Source of the DNA: Actinomycetes bacterium
GTDB lineage: Bacteria; Actinomycetota; Thermoleophilia; UBA2241
Assembly: GCA_029547745.1 (NCBI GenBank)
Contig: JAKPOQ010000034.1
Span: forward strand, 1 to 47,748
Direction of reading: 5' to 3'
Length of the DNA: 47,748 nt
Positions 1 through 8,763 of this stretch are shown piece after piece. A program made the translations under genes and the position numbers. The notes below the pieces were generated by a model, which made no database searches, was not told the DNA's origin, and worked only from the letters and a program-made list of their open reading frames with translations. Position 1 is the first letter of the stretch. Each line of letters starts with the position of its first letter.

Positions 1-696
1 GCCAACCTGCGCCTCGTGGTCTCGATCGCGAAGCGCTACGTCGGGCGTGGCATGCTGTTCCTCGACCTCATCCAGGAGGGTAACCTCGGCCTCATCCGCG
101 CGGTCGAGAAGTTCGACTACCGCAGGGGCTTCAAGTTCAGCACCTACGCGACCTGGTGGATCCGCCAGGCGATCACGCGTGCCATCGCCGACCAGGCGCG
201 CACCATCCGCATCCCCGTGCACATGGTCGAGACGATCAACAAGCTCATCCGCGTCCAGCGCCAGTTGCTGCAGGACCTGGGCCGCGACCCGACGCCGGAG
301 GAGGTCGCGGCCGAGATGGGCATCACCGCCGACCGCGTGCGCGAGATCCTCAAGATCAGCCAGGACCCGGTCAGCCTCGAGACGCCCATCGGCGAGGAAG
401 AGGACTCGCAGCTCGCCGACTTCATCGAGGACGAGGACGCGGTCATGCCGGTCGAGGCGGTCAGCGCGATACTGCAGAAGGAAGAGCTCACGCACGTGCT
501 CGGCACTCTGCCGCACCGGGAGCGCAAAGTGATCGAGTTGCGTTTCGGCCTGAAGGGGGGACACCCCAAGACGTTGGAAGAAGTCGGACAGGCGTTCGGC
601 GTCACGCGCGAACGCATCCGCCAGATCGAGGCCAAGACGCTCGCCAAGCTCAAGGCGTATCGGGAGTCGCAGCGTCTGCGCGAGTTCCTCGAGTAG
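1..696 (+). CDS. RNA polymerase sigma factor, RpoD/SigA family (5'-truncated by window edge)
   Basis: Frame open from base 1; [63 protein letters not shown] are sigma70 regions 2-4. Confidence 0.96.
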   Translation, partial: ANLRLVVSIAKRYVGRGMLFLDLIQEGNLGLIRAVEKFDYRRGFKFSTYATWWIRQAITRAIADQARTIRIPVHMVETINKLIRVQRQLLQDLGRDPTPEEVAAEMGITADRVREILKISQDPVSLETPIGEEEDSQLADFIEDEDAVMPVEAVSAILQKEELTHVLGTLPHRERKVIELRFGLKGGHPKTLEEVGQAFGVTRERIRQIEAKTLAKLKAYRESQRLREFLE

Positions 697-760
697 CGGG
701 CGAAGACGAACGGACCTGCGGTGTGCCACGGACGCACCGCTCGAGCAGCGCGGGAGACGC

Positions 761-1912
761 ATGGCCGACGAGGAGAACCACATGCAGGAGCAAAGCGAAC
801 CCATCGACGAGCGTCCGGGAGAAGACCTCCTGGAGTCGTTGGGCGAAGAGGTGCGTGAGCTCGTGGCCGAAGGCCGCGAGCAGGGCTACCTCAACGCCGA
901 CCACGTGCACGAGAAGCTGCGCGACGTCGACCTGACGGTCGAGCAGCTCGACGACATCTTCATCCTCTTCCACGACCTCGGCATCGACATCCTCGAGGGC
1001 GACGAGACCACGCGGGCCGAGGCTGAGAGCAAGGGTGACGAAGAAGAGACGGGCGAGACGAAGCTCGATCTCTCGGTCAAATCGTCGACGAGCGATCCGG
1101 TGCGTCTCTATCTGCGGCAGATCGGCAAGGTGAAGCTGCTCACCGCCGAGCAGGAGGTCTCGCTGGCGAAGCGCATCGAGCGCGGCGACATGGAGGCGAA
1201 GCGCAAGCTCACCGAGGCCAACTTGCGCCTCGTGGTCTCGATCGCGCGCCGGTATCCCGGGCGCGGTCTCAGCCTGCTCGACCTCATCCAGGAGGGCAAC
1301 CTCGGCCTCATCCGCGCGGTCGAGAAGTTCGACTACCGCCGTGGGTACAAGTTCAGCACCTACGCGACCTGGTGGATCCGCCAGGCGATCACGCGCGCCA
1401 TCGCCGACCAGGCGCGCACCATCCGCATCCCCGTGCACATGGTCGAGACGATCAACAAGCTCATCCGCGTCCAGCGCCAGTTGCTGCAGGACCTGGGCCG
1501 CGACCCGACCCCCGAGGAGGTCGCGGCCGAGATGGGCATCACCGCCGACCGCGTGCGCGAGATCCTCAAGATCAGCCAGGACCCGGTCAGCCTAGAGCGA
1601 CCGGTGGGCGAGGAGGGCGACTCGCAGCTCGCCGACTTCATCGAGGACGAGGGCGCCGTGGCCCCGCTCGAAGCCGTCGACGGCATCATGCAGAACGAAG
1701 AGCTCGAGCGCGTCCTCACCCTGCTCACGCAGCGCGAGCGCCGGGTGCTCGAGTATCGCTACGGCCTCAAGGGCGAGCATCCGCGCACGCTCGAAGAGGT
1801 CGGCCAGAAGTTCGACGTCACGCGCGAACGCATCCGCCAGATCGAGGCCAAGACGCTCGCCAAGCTGCGCGCCTACCGCGACGCGCAGAACCTGCGTGAC
1901 TTCCTGGAGTGA
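761..1912 (+). CDS. RNA polymerase sigma factor, RpoD/SigA family (second, tandem copy, full length)
   Basis: Complete sigma70 regions 1.2-4.2; acidic N-terminal region; [21 protein letters not shown]. Confidence 0.96.
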   Translation: MADEENHMQEQSEPIDERPGEDLLESLGEEVRELVAEGREQGYLNADHVHEKLRDVDLTVEQLDDIFILFHDLGIDILEGDETTRAEAESKGDEEETGETKLDLSVKSSTSDPVRLYLRQIGKVKLLTAEQEVSLAKRIERGDMEAKRKLTEANLRLVVSIARRYPGRGLSLLDLIQEGNLGLIRAVEKFDYRRGYKFSTYATWWIRQAITRAIADQARTIRIPVHMVETINKLIRVQRQLLQDLGRDPTPEEVAAEMGITADRVREILKISQDPVSLERPVGEEGDSQLADFIEDEGAVAPLEAVDGIMQNEELERVLTLLTQRERRVLEYRYGLKGEHPRTLEEVGQKFDVTRERIRQIEAKTLAKLRAYRDAQNLRDFLE

Positions 1913-1913
1913 C

Positions 1914-2013
1914 CGACGTAGCGAAGTCAATGTGGGGGCGCCGCAGGCGCACCCCACAGTGACTGACGTAGGCGAGTCGACGTGCGGCGCCGCGTGAGCG
2001 GCACCGCACGTGC
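1914..2013. repeat. Two adjacent hairpin-forming repeat units (GTGGGGGCGCCgcaGGCGCACCCCAC and GTGCGGCGCCGCgtgaGCGGCACCGCAC), also plausible terminators
   Basis: Inverted repeats read directly; related unit at 14051-14105. Confidence 0.7.
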
Positions 2014-2189
2014 GTTTTCGGCGGCGACTCCTCGAACATAATGGCAGCGGGAGTGCGCCCGGCAACGGAGGTGCGCTTGAGCGGGGTGTCCCCCACCCGG
2101 TCACGCGCAGCGGCGCGGCCCGGCGGCCGGCTCTCACCGGTGCTCGCTGGGCGGCGTTGACTGGCGGCAGGCTGACGAGGAGAGAGACG

Positions 2190-3638
2190 ATGGACGACGC
2201 GCGCGTGCTGCTCGTGTTCCCCGCATCCCGGTACGGAGGGTGTTGGGCGGACGGCCCGCGCGTCAAGCCCGAGCTCGTGACCCTCTTGACGGAGCTCAGA
2301 CGCGCGGGCCGTCAGGTCGACGTCCTCGACCTCGAGGTCGAGCTTGGGAATCCTGTGGACGACGAGGCGCGCGCCGGCTTCCTCGGTGCAGCCGAGGAAC
2401 GCCTGCGCGCGTATCCCGCCGACCTCGTCGTCGTCTCGTGCTGGTCGGCCCTGCAGTACACGGCGGCCGTCGCGGTCGCCGAATGCGTCCGTCGCCTGCG
2501 TCCCGGCGCGGTTGTCGCGGTCGAGGGCTACCACGTCTCCGTGCGCCCCGACGATTTCGCCTACGAGGGCTCCCCCTTCGACTGGCTCATCGTCGGCGAG
2601 GCTGAGAACGCCGTCCTCGAGCTGGCGCAGGCGATCAGCGGCGGCGAACGTGGCGCGGCCGGCTGCCGCGTGCTGGAGGGAACGCCGTTCTCGCTCGATG
2701 CAGCTCACGCGCCCGACTTCGCCGCGTACCCGTACGTGACCGCGAAGCTACCGGAGCTCGACGTCTTCCTGAGCCGTGGATGTCCGTACAACGCGCCCGC
2801 CTGTCTGCTGCGTCCCGGGGGCGCGGGCTGGCACGCCTATCCGTCGGAAGTCGCGCTCGCGATCATCGACGGGCTGGCGGCGCTCGAGCCCGGCCGCATC
2901 GCCGTGCTCGACCCGGCCTTCGGCTACGACTCCACGTGGCGTCGCGCCGTCCTGGACGGCGTCGCGGCGAGCGACCGTCGCGACCTCGCGATATCGCTGA
3001 ACGGACGCCCCGATGCGCTCGTCCGCCTGGACCTCGACAAGATGTACGCCGCACGCGTGCGGTTGCGACTGGACGTCGGCACCCTGTCGCCTGCCCTGCT
3101 GTCGCGCACCGGGCAGGCGCTCCATCCCCGGAAGGCAGTGGAGCACGCGCTCGACCTGCTCACGTACGCGAACGCCAAGGGCGTCGTCACCGCGGCGTCG
3201 TTCACCTTCAACCAGCCGGGGGAGACTGAGGCGACGGCGACCGAGACCCTGGACGCGATCGAACGCTTCGTCGGCGAGGCCCCGAACGCATCGGTCACTC
3301 TGCATGCCGAGTCCTGGGCCTACCTGCCGGCAGGCGAGCCGGCGGCCGATCTCGAAGCGCCGGCGCGTCGCTTCGGGACGCGCGTCGTGCGGCCGGAGTG
3401 GTGGAAGGAACCCGTGCCGTCCGAGGCGGCCGCCAAGGCCGTGGTCGCGAGCCGCGAACTCGGCGATCGCGCGCCCGGCGACGAGAGCTACTGGCGACCG
3501 CGCTTCAAGCAACTGCGGCAGCAGATGGCGGCCAAGCTCACCGCTGAGGCGAGACACGGGTCGAGGAGCCACGAATCGGTCGGCGCTGAGGCTTACGGGG
3601 TCCCCAACGGCTGGTGGATCGAACCTCGCTGGCATTAG
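2190..3638 (+). CDS. B12-binding-like/radical SAM-like protein with degenerate [4Fe-4S] motif (CPYNAPAC)
   Basis: RBS gaggagagagacg then ATG; B12-binding-like N-terminus (VVVSCWSALQYTAAVAVAECVRRLRPGAVVAVEGYHVS..FDWLIVGEAE) and radical SAM-like region SRGCPYNAPACLL. Confidence 0.75.
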   Translation: MDDARVLLVFPASRYGGCWADGPRVKPELVTLLTELRRAGRQVDVLDLEVELGNPVDDEARAGFLGAAEERLRAYPADLVVVSCWSALQYTAAVAVAECVRRLRPGAVVAVEGYHVSVRPDDFAYEGSPFDWLIVGEAENAVLELAQAISGGERGAAGCRVLEGTPFSLDAAHAPDFAAYPYVTAKLPELDVFLSRGCPYNAPACLLRPGGAGWHAYPSEVALAIIDGLAALEPGRIAVLDPAFGYDSTWRRAVLDGVAASDRRDLAISLNGRPDALVRLDLDKMYAARVRLRLDVGTLSPALLSRTGQALHPRKAVEHALDLLTYANAKGVVTAASFTFNQPGETEATATETLDAIERFVGEAPNASVTLHAESWAYLPAGEPAADLEAPARRFGTRVVRPEWWKEPVPSEAAAKAVVASRELGDRAPGDESYWRPRFKQLRQQMAAKLTAEARHGSRSHESVGAEAYGVPNGWWIEPRWH

Positions 3639-3827
3639 GTCTTCGGCCTCGGCGGCCGCGGGCCGCCTATCGTCTGATCCCACCGTGCGGCTCGGCCCGC
3701 CCCCAACGGTCCAACCGCCTCGTCCGCTTCGTCTGCTCCTGACGATCCGGCCGCTTCGCCAGCCTCGGCCCGCTCGTCCGCTCCTCGCAGCTCGTCCGGC
3801 TCGTTTGTCGGCCCTCGGCGGCTCGCC

Positions 3828-3833
3828 TATACT
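3828..3833 (+). promoter_or_regulatory. Probable -10 box (TATACT) for tRNA-Asn
   Basis: TATACT 16 bp upstream of the tRNA 5' end. Confidence 0.5.
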
Positions 3834-3849
3834 GTCTCGGCCAGGGCGG

Positions 3850-3924
3850 TCCTCGGTAGCTCAATGGTAGAGCATCCGGCTGTTAACCGGAGGGTTGCAG
3901 GTTCGAGTCCTGCCCGAGGAGCCA
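3850..3924 (+). tRNA. tRNA-Asn (GTT), CCA encoded
   Basis: Cloverleaf: acceptor TCCTCGG/CCGAGGA, anticodon loop CTGTTAA, T-loop GTTCGAGTC, 3' GCCA. Confidence 0.96.
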
Positions 3925-3931
3925 GTTGATT

Positions 3932-3968
3932 GGCGGGGCGCCGCGGCCGAGGGCCGCGGCGCCCCGCC
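3932..3968 (+). terminator. Perfect 17-bp-arm hairpin after tRNA-Asn
   Basis: GGCGGGGCGCCGCGGCC-gag-GGCCGCGGCGCCCCGCC. Confidence 0.7.
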
Positions 3969-4216
3969 TCCATCTGCACCGTCGCCCCTCGTCTGCACCG
4001 TCGCCCCTCGCCTTCACGCTGAGTCTCGGCCCTTACCTCTCTCTGAACGTCGGGCTTCCTCCGTGCTGTTGGCGGTCGTCCCGGCTGATGCGGGGTGACC
4101 GACGGTCTTGTAGAGCGCTCCGTGCCGACCCCACGCCCTCGTGAGGAAGAGCCGGTTGACGTTCGGTCATTGCAAACCCTCGGGACTGGTCGGCACCCTT
4201 CCACCTTTGGGGCGGT

Positions 4217-4247
4217 CCATGAACAATCGAACATGTTCATGTTCAAT
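4217..4247 (+). promoter_or_regulatory. Left part of a toxin-antitoxin operator/promoter region separated from its operon by the IS nest
   Basis: CCATGAACAAT (4217-4227) is the exact inverse of ATTGTTCATGG across the IS junction (7940-7950); internal palindrome GAACATGTTC. Confidence 0.6.
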
Positions 4248-4273
4248 TGGTGTTGCCCCGTTTCCGTTGCCAC

Positions 4274-4351
4274 CTACGGCTTGACCGGTGCAAGAGCGTG
4301 TCGGTTCTCGGCGAGCATCTTCTCGTACTCAGCCGGAGAACGGTAGCCGAG
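4274..4351 (-). pseudogene. 3' fragment of IS3 orfB transposase (LGYRSPAEYEKMLAENRHALAPVKP*)
   Basis: Reverse-strand reading continues HRRHSA from 6778 in frame after removing IS21 plus one target duplication. Confidence 0.92.
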
Positions 4352-4409
4352 CGCGGTGTCAATGGCCAAGTGAAAGTCCCCACTGGTGGCCAGATGAAAG
4401 TCTCCACCC

Positions 4410-5186
4410 TCACGCCTTCTTCATCGCTGCTCCGTGTCGCGACCTCGCCTCCTTCATGCGGTAGGACTCACCCTCGGTGACCACCACGGTGGCGTGGTGG
4501 AGCAAGCGGTCGAGCAGCGAGACGGCCGTCGTCTGCTCGGGCAGGAAGCGCCCCCACTGCTCGAACGGCCAGTGGCTCGCGATCCCCAGGCTGCGGTGCT
4601 CGTAGGCCGCGGCCACGAAGCGGAAGAGGAGCTGCGTCGCGGTGTCGTCCAGGGGCGCGAAGCCGATCTCGTCGACGAGCACGAGGTCGTTGCGCAAGAG
4701 GGCGGCGATCTGCTTGCCCACCGAGTTGTCCGCGAACCCCCGGTAGAGCGCCTCGACGAGCTCGGCGGCGGTCAGGTAGCGCACCCGGTAGCCGGCCTCC
4801 ACGGCCGCCAGGCCGCAACCGAGCAGGATGTGCGTCTTGCCGGTGCCGGCGGGTCCCACGAGGCAGAGGTTCTCGGCGGCGCCGATCCACTCCAGCGAGC
4901 AGAGGTAGTCGTAGGTGGCCCGCGGCACCGAGCTCGCACCGAGGGCGAACTCCTCGAGGCTCTTGCGGACCGGGAAGCCGGCGGCCCGCAGGCGCCGTTC
5001 CTCGTTGGCGGCGTCGCGGGCAGCGATCTCCGCCTCGACCAGCGTCCGCAAGAGCTCCTCCGGCGCCCAGCGCTGCACCTTGGCCGCCTGCAGCACCTCG
5101 GGGGCGATCTCGCGCAGGCGCCTGAGCTTGAGACGCTTCAGGGCCGCCTCGAGGTCGGGCGCCAGGGGCGTCGCCGGGGCGCTCAT
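4410..5186 (-). CDS. istB: IS21 helper ATPase IstB
   Basis: Walker A GPAGTGKTHILLG, LVLVDEIGF; DnaC-like. Confidence 0.95.
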   Translation of the reverse strand: MSAPATPLAPDLEAALKRLKLRRLREIAPEVLQAAKVQRWAPEELLRTLVEAEIAARDAANEERRLRAAGFPVRKSLEEFALGASSVPRATYDYLCSLEWIGAAENLCLVGPAGTGKTHILLGCGLAAVEAGYRVRYLTAAELVEALYRGFADNSVGKQIAALLRNDLVLVDEIGFAPLDDTATQLLFRFVAAAYEHRSLGIASHWPFEQWGRFLPEQTTAVSLLDRLLHHATVVVTEGESYRMKEARSRHGAAMKKA

Positions 5187-6640
5187 CGCTCGCCCGCCAG
5201 GGCGTAGTCGGTGAGGGGCCGGACCGGTACCGCCGGGAGCCCGACGGCGAGCGGCGCCCCGGGACCGACCGCCGCCGGCACACCCTCCCCGGCGGCGAGG
5301 ATGGAGGCGAGGTCGGCGGCCCGGAAGCAGCGGAAGGTGAGGGCCCGGGTGAGGGCCCGCCGCAGGGCCTCAGGACCCCAGGCGCAGGCGAGCTCGTCGA
5401 TCTCCGCGATCTCGGCGGCCAGGCGCGGCGTACCGGCGGCCGCGGCGGCCACGAGGAAGGCCTCGGCCTCGGGTCCCAGGGCGAGGAACGCCTTCTCGGC
5501 GGCGGAGCGGGCGCGTGGGGAACGCACCGGGGCGCGGCGCGGGCCGCCGTAGTGCTCGTCGCGGAGCGCGACGGCGCCGGGGGCGACCAGTCGGTGACGG
5601 GCGACCTCGGCGCCGCCGGCGAAGACGACGAGGTCGCCCTCTTCGACCAGCACACGCACGGCATGACCGACCAGCTCGGCCGGCACCGAGTAGCGGGCGG
5701 AGCCGAAGCGCACGCAGGCGAGGCGGTCGACCTTGCGCGAGACCCCGGCGGCGAGCGCCGGGCGCAGGCTCGGCAGGGGGCGCAGCAGCTCCTGCTCGAC
5801 GGTGAGGCGCTCAGCGGGCACGGCACAGGTCTCGGCGTGCGGGCGGCCGTTGACCTCCGCGCACCAGCGCGCCGCGGCGGCGTTGGCCTCCCCGAGGTCG
5901 GCGAACGGCCCCAGGCCGCCGAGGAGGTCGCTCTCGGCGTAGCCGACGAGGTTCTCGACGATGCCCTTCGACTCGGGGTCGTCGGGGGCGCAGAAGTCGC
6001 AGCGGAAGCCGTAGTGGGCGGCGAAGCGCAGGTACTCGGGGTGGGGCACGACGAGCCCCGCCACGGTGGTCGCCCGCAGGCAGGCCATGCGGTCGGCGAG
6101 CACGACCGCGGGCACACCGCCGAGGGTCTCGAAGCACTCCGCCAGAAGGCGTAGCGTGGTGGTGCGCCGCTGGTCGCGCGCGAAGCGCACGAAGCGTGTG
6201 CGGCTCCAGGCGAGCACGCAGCAGAAGACCTCGAGGCCGTCCCTGCTCCCCCAGTCGATGACGAGGTGCTCGCCGGGCTCGTGGACCCAGGGACGGTAGA
6301 CGCGCCGTCGACGCCGCCAGGCGGCCTTGGCCTCAGCTACGGCGCGGCGCAGGTTGCGCGCCGAGCCGGCGTAGCCCGCGGCCCGGGCGGCGGGCAGCAG
6401 GCGCTTGGCGCTGATGCGGCCGTCGGTCTGGCGCACGCGCTCCTCGATCAGGGGGGCGACCATGTCGGTGTTGTGCGTACGCCGCGACGCCGGCCGGCGC
6501 TCGAAGCGTCCCTGCCCGGCACGCTCGACGACGCGGCGCACGGTCTTATGGTTCACCCCGCAGACGGCGGCCGCGCCGCGGTAGCTCCCGGTTCGCTGAT
6601 AGGCATCGACGATGTTCATGCACTCCTCCGCTCTCTTCAC
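5183..6640 (-). CDS. istA: IS21 transposase IstA
   Basis: HTH plus DDE integrase core (VIDWGSRDGLEVFCCVLAWSR...YGFRCDFCAPDDPESKGIVENLVGY); 4-bp ATGA overlap with istB. Confidence 0.93.
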   Translation of the reverse strand: MKRAEECMNIVDAYQRTGSYRGAAAVCGVNHKTVRRVVERAGQGRFERRPASRRTHNTDMVAPLIEERVRQTDGRISAKRLLPAARAAGYAGSARNLRRAVAEAKAAWRRRRRVYRPWVHEPGEHLVIDWGSRDGLEVFCCVLAWSRTRFVRFARDQRRTTTLRLLAECFETLGGVPAVVLADRMACLRATTVAGLVVPHPEYLRFAAHYGFRCDFCAPDDPESKGIVENLVGYAESDLLGGLGPFADLGEANAAAARWCAEVNGRPHAETCAVPAERLTVEQELLRPLPSLRPALAAGVSRKVDRLACVRFGSARYSVPAELVGHAVRVLVEEGDLVVFAGGAEVARHRLVAPGAVALRDEHYGGPRRAPVRSPRARSAAEKAFLALGPEAEAFLVAAAAAGTPRLAAEIAEIDELACAWGPEALRRALTRALTFRCFRAADLASILAAGEGVPAAVGPGAPLAVGLPAVPVRPLTDYALAGER

Positions 6641-6777
6641 TCCTCGTCTCCCTCGGCTGACGGCTGTCGGCTGCTGCCCACAGGTTCGCCACCGGGGAGA
6701 CCCGGAGACTCTCAGATCACGTGAGGGTGGAGACTTTCATCTGGCCACCAGTGGAGACTTTCGCATGGCCATGGACA

Positions 6778-7593
6778 CGCGGAGTGCCGCCGGTGCGGGT
6801 TGTAGAAGCCCTCGATGTAGCTGAACACGGCGAGGCGCGCGTCGTCGCGCCGCTTGAAGCGTTCGCGCTGCACGAGCTCGGTCTTGAAGGAGGCCATGAA
6901 GCTCTCGGCGGCGGCGTTGTCGAACGCGTCGCCAGGACTCCCCATGGAGGCGAGGATCCCCGACTCGCGCAGGGTCCGTCCGAAGGCCAGGGAGCGATAC
7001 TGCCCGCCCCTGTCCGAATGATGGACGAGTCCGGCCCTCGGCCGCCGGCGGGTGGTCGCCATGCCGAGGGCGTCGATCACGATGTCGGCCCGAAGGTCGT
7101 CGCGCATCGGCCAGCCGACGCAGTAGCGGCTGCAGGCGTCGATGACCGCAGCGAGGAAGAGCCACCCCTCCCAGGTCGGGATGTAGGTGATGTCGGCGAC
7201 CCAGAGCTCGTCGGGCGCTGTCGCGGTGAAGTTGCGGCGCACGAGATCGGGCGCCGCCGGAGTCTCCGCTTCCGAGTGCCGCACCCGGCGCTTGCCGCGC
7301 CGCGAGACCTCCTCGAGCCCCAGCTCGCGCATCAAGCGGGCGACGCGCTTGCGGGCAATGGGAAGACCGTCCACGGCGCGCAGCTCCGCATGGATGCGCG
7401 GCGCGCCGTAGGTGCCGAACGAAGCCTTGTGGATCTCGCGGATCCGCGCCTTGAGGCACTCGTCCTGGCGCGCTCTTGGGGACGGCGGTCGCCGCTTCCA
7501 AGCGTGGTAGCCCGCGGTGGTCACACCGAGCACGCGGGCGAGACGGGAGACGCTGTGGTGCGACCTCTCTTCCTCGATCAGGCGGAACTTCAT
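6778..7593 (-). pseudogene. 5' part of IS3 orfB transposase, disrupted by IS21
   Basis: [24 protein letters not shown]...DELWVADITYIPT...HHSDRGGQY...YNPHRRHSA; rve/DDE core. Confidence 0.93.
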
Positions 7594-7892
7594 TTGCGCC
7601 GATCGGTCTCCCGAGCGAAGAAAAGCGCGGCCTTGCGCAGGATCTCCTTCTCCTCCTCGAGGATGCGCACCTCGCGGCGCAGGCGCAGCAGTTCGGCGCG
7701 TTCCTCGCTGGTGAGACCCTCCGTGAGGCCCTCGTCGACCTCCGCCTGGCGGACCCAGGCGCGCAGCGTGCCAGGGGCGATGCCGAGCTGACGCGCCGTC
7801 GGCCGGATGCCTCGCTGGCCGACGCGGTACAGGCGGACGGCCTCGCGTCTGAACTCGGGCGTGTGCGCCACGTCGACTCCCTTCTCGGACAC
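7590..7892 (-). CDS. IS3-family OrfA (HTH_Tnp_1)
   Basis: [37 protein letters not shown]; stop overlaps orfB ATG (ATGA). Confidence 0.92.
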   Translation of the reverse strand: MSEKGVDVAHTPEFRREAVRLYRVGQRGIRPTARQLGIAPGTLRAWVRQAEVDEGLTEGLTSEERAELLRLRREVRILEEEKEILRKAALFFARETDRRK

Positions 7893-7958
7893 TCAAGGTG
7901 CCCACTTTCAGGGTGTCAACGAGAACGGGTCAACTCCAAATTGTTCATGGAGGCCCAC

Positions 7959-8222
7959 ATGGACCCCCTGACCCACGCCCACATCCTGCTGGGCACCGAG
8001 CAGAAACGGCAGCTTCGCTTCTGGGCCGCGGACCGCAACACGTCCATGGCGCTGCTGATCCGCGAAGCCATCGACTACTACCTGCGCGTCGCCGTCGGCC
8101 CTTCGCCGCAGAAGATCCGGCGAGCGGCGCGTGACGCGGCAGGCTGCCTTCCGCAAGGACCTTCCGCCGGGCCGCAGTCCGGGGCTTCACGGGCGGAGCC
8201 GTGGCGGCCGAGCGAGGACTGA
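7959..8222 (+). CDS. Ribbon-helix-helix antitoxin-like protein
   Basis: AHILLGTEQKRQLRFWAADRNTSMALLIREAIDYYL; GGAGG 6 nt upstream. Confidence 0.75.
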   Translation: MDPLTHAHILLGTEQKRQLRFWAADRNTSMALLIREAIDYYLRVAVGPSPQKIRRAARDAAGCLPQGPSAGPQSGASRAEPWRPSED

Positions 8223-8227
8223 GCCGC

Positions 8228-8602
8228 ATGGACCCGTCACAACTGACGTTCGTCGATGCAGCCGCTCTCACTGCTGTCCTGGACCGCTCGTCCCCCGACC
8301 ACTTCTTCCTCGGCGAGTTGTGGCGCTTCGAGCTGGACTGCGGCACCACACTGGTCACGACCGACGCCAGCGTTCTCAAGGTCTCGCTCGATCTCCAGGC
8401 GAGACACGGTCTCGGTGGGGTCGAGAAGTTGTTCCACCTTGTGGTGCCTGCGCTCCGCGTGCAGCCGAGCACCAGGGCCGACGTCGAGGTGGCGGTGGCC
8501 TCGCTGCTCTCGGCGCGAGACGCGCAGCGCGACCTGGTGCAGCAGTTGGAGGACGTCGTCAGGAGCCGTCTTCGTGTGACGCAGACGCTCGCCGCCCGTT
8601 GA
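8228..8602 (+). CDS. PIN/VapC-like toxin homologue, apparently with degenerate acidic active site
   Basis: FVDAAALTAVLDRSSPDHFFLGELW...TTLVTTDASVLKVSLDLQARHGL resembles VapC-like PIN; 5 bp downstream of RHH gene. Confidence 0.6.
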   Translation: MDPSQLTFVDAAALTAVLDRSSPDHFFLGELWRFELDCGTTLVTTDASVLKVSLDLQARHGLGGVEKLFHLVVPALRVQPSTRADVEVAVASLLSARDAQRDLVQQLEDVVRSRLRVTQTLAAR

Positions 8603-8763
8603 TCCGAGCAGAACGGCGCACCGGATGGTGCATGTCACGCCGGAAGAGCATGGCATATCGGGACCGCCGCCGCGGGCGAGGCCCGACGCCATCACCGGGT
8701 GGCCTCGGCTTTTCGGGGAGTACGTACAGGTGAAGTGCTCAGGGAACGTGCACGGTCCGGTGT

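Larger units (their letters stand above)
4357..6777 (-). mobile_element. IS21-family insertion sequence (complete), 5-bp target duplication CGCGG (4352-4356 / 6778-6782)
   Basis: 58-bp terminal inverted repeats 4357-4414 and 6720-6777 (54/58 identical by eye), TGT...ACA ends, istA/istB inside. Confidence 0.95.
4248..7938 (-). mobile_element. IS3-family insertion sequence, interrupted by an IS21-family element; 3-bp target duplication AAT (4245-4247 / 7939-7941)
   Basis: Terminal inverted repeats TTGGTGTTGCCCCGTTTCCGTTGCCACC vs TTGGAGTTGACCCGTTCTCGTTGACACC (RC of right end); orfA/orfB arrangement; about 1.27 kb without the nested IS21. Confidence 0.88.

Noticed and set aside
3965-4012. Direct repeat CTGCACCGTCGCCCCTCGTCTGCACCGTCGCCCCTCG
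   Set aside because: Only two short copies in a GC-rich spacer; no further structure.
4434-6154. Plus-strand ORFs within the IS21
   Set aside because: Antisense frames of istA/istB.
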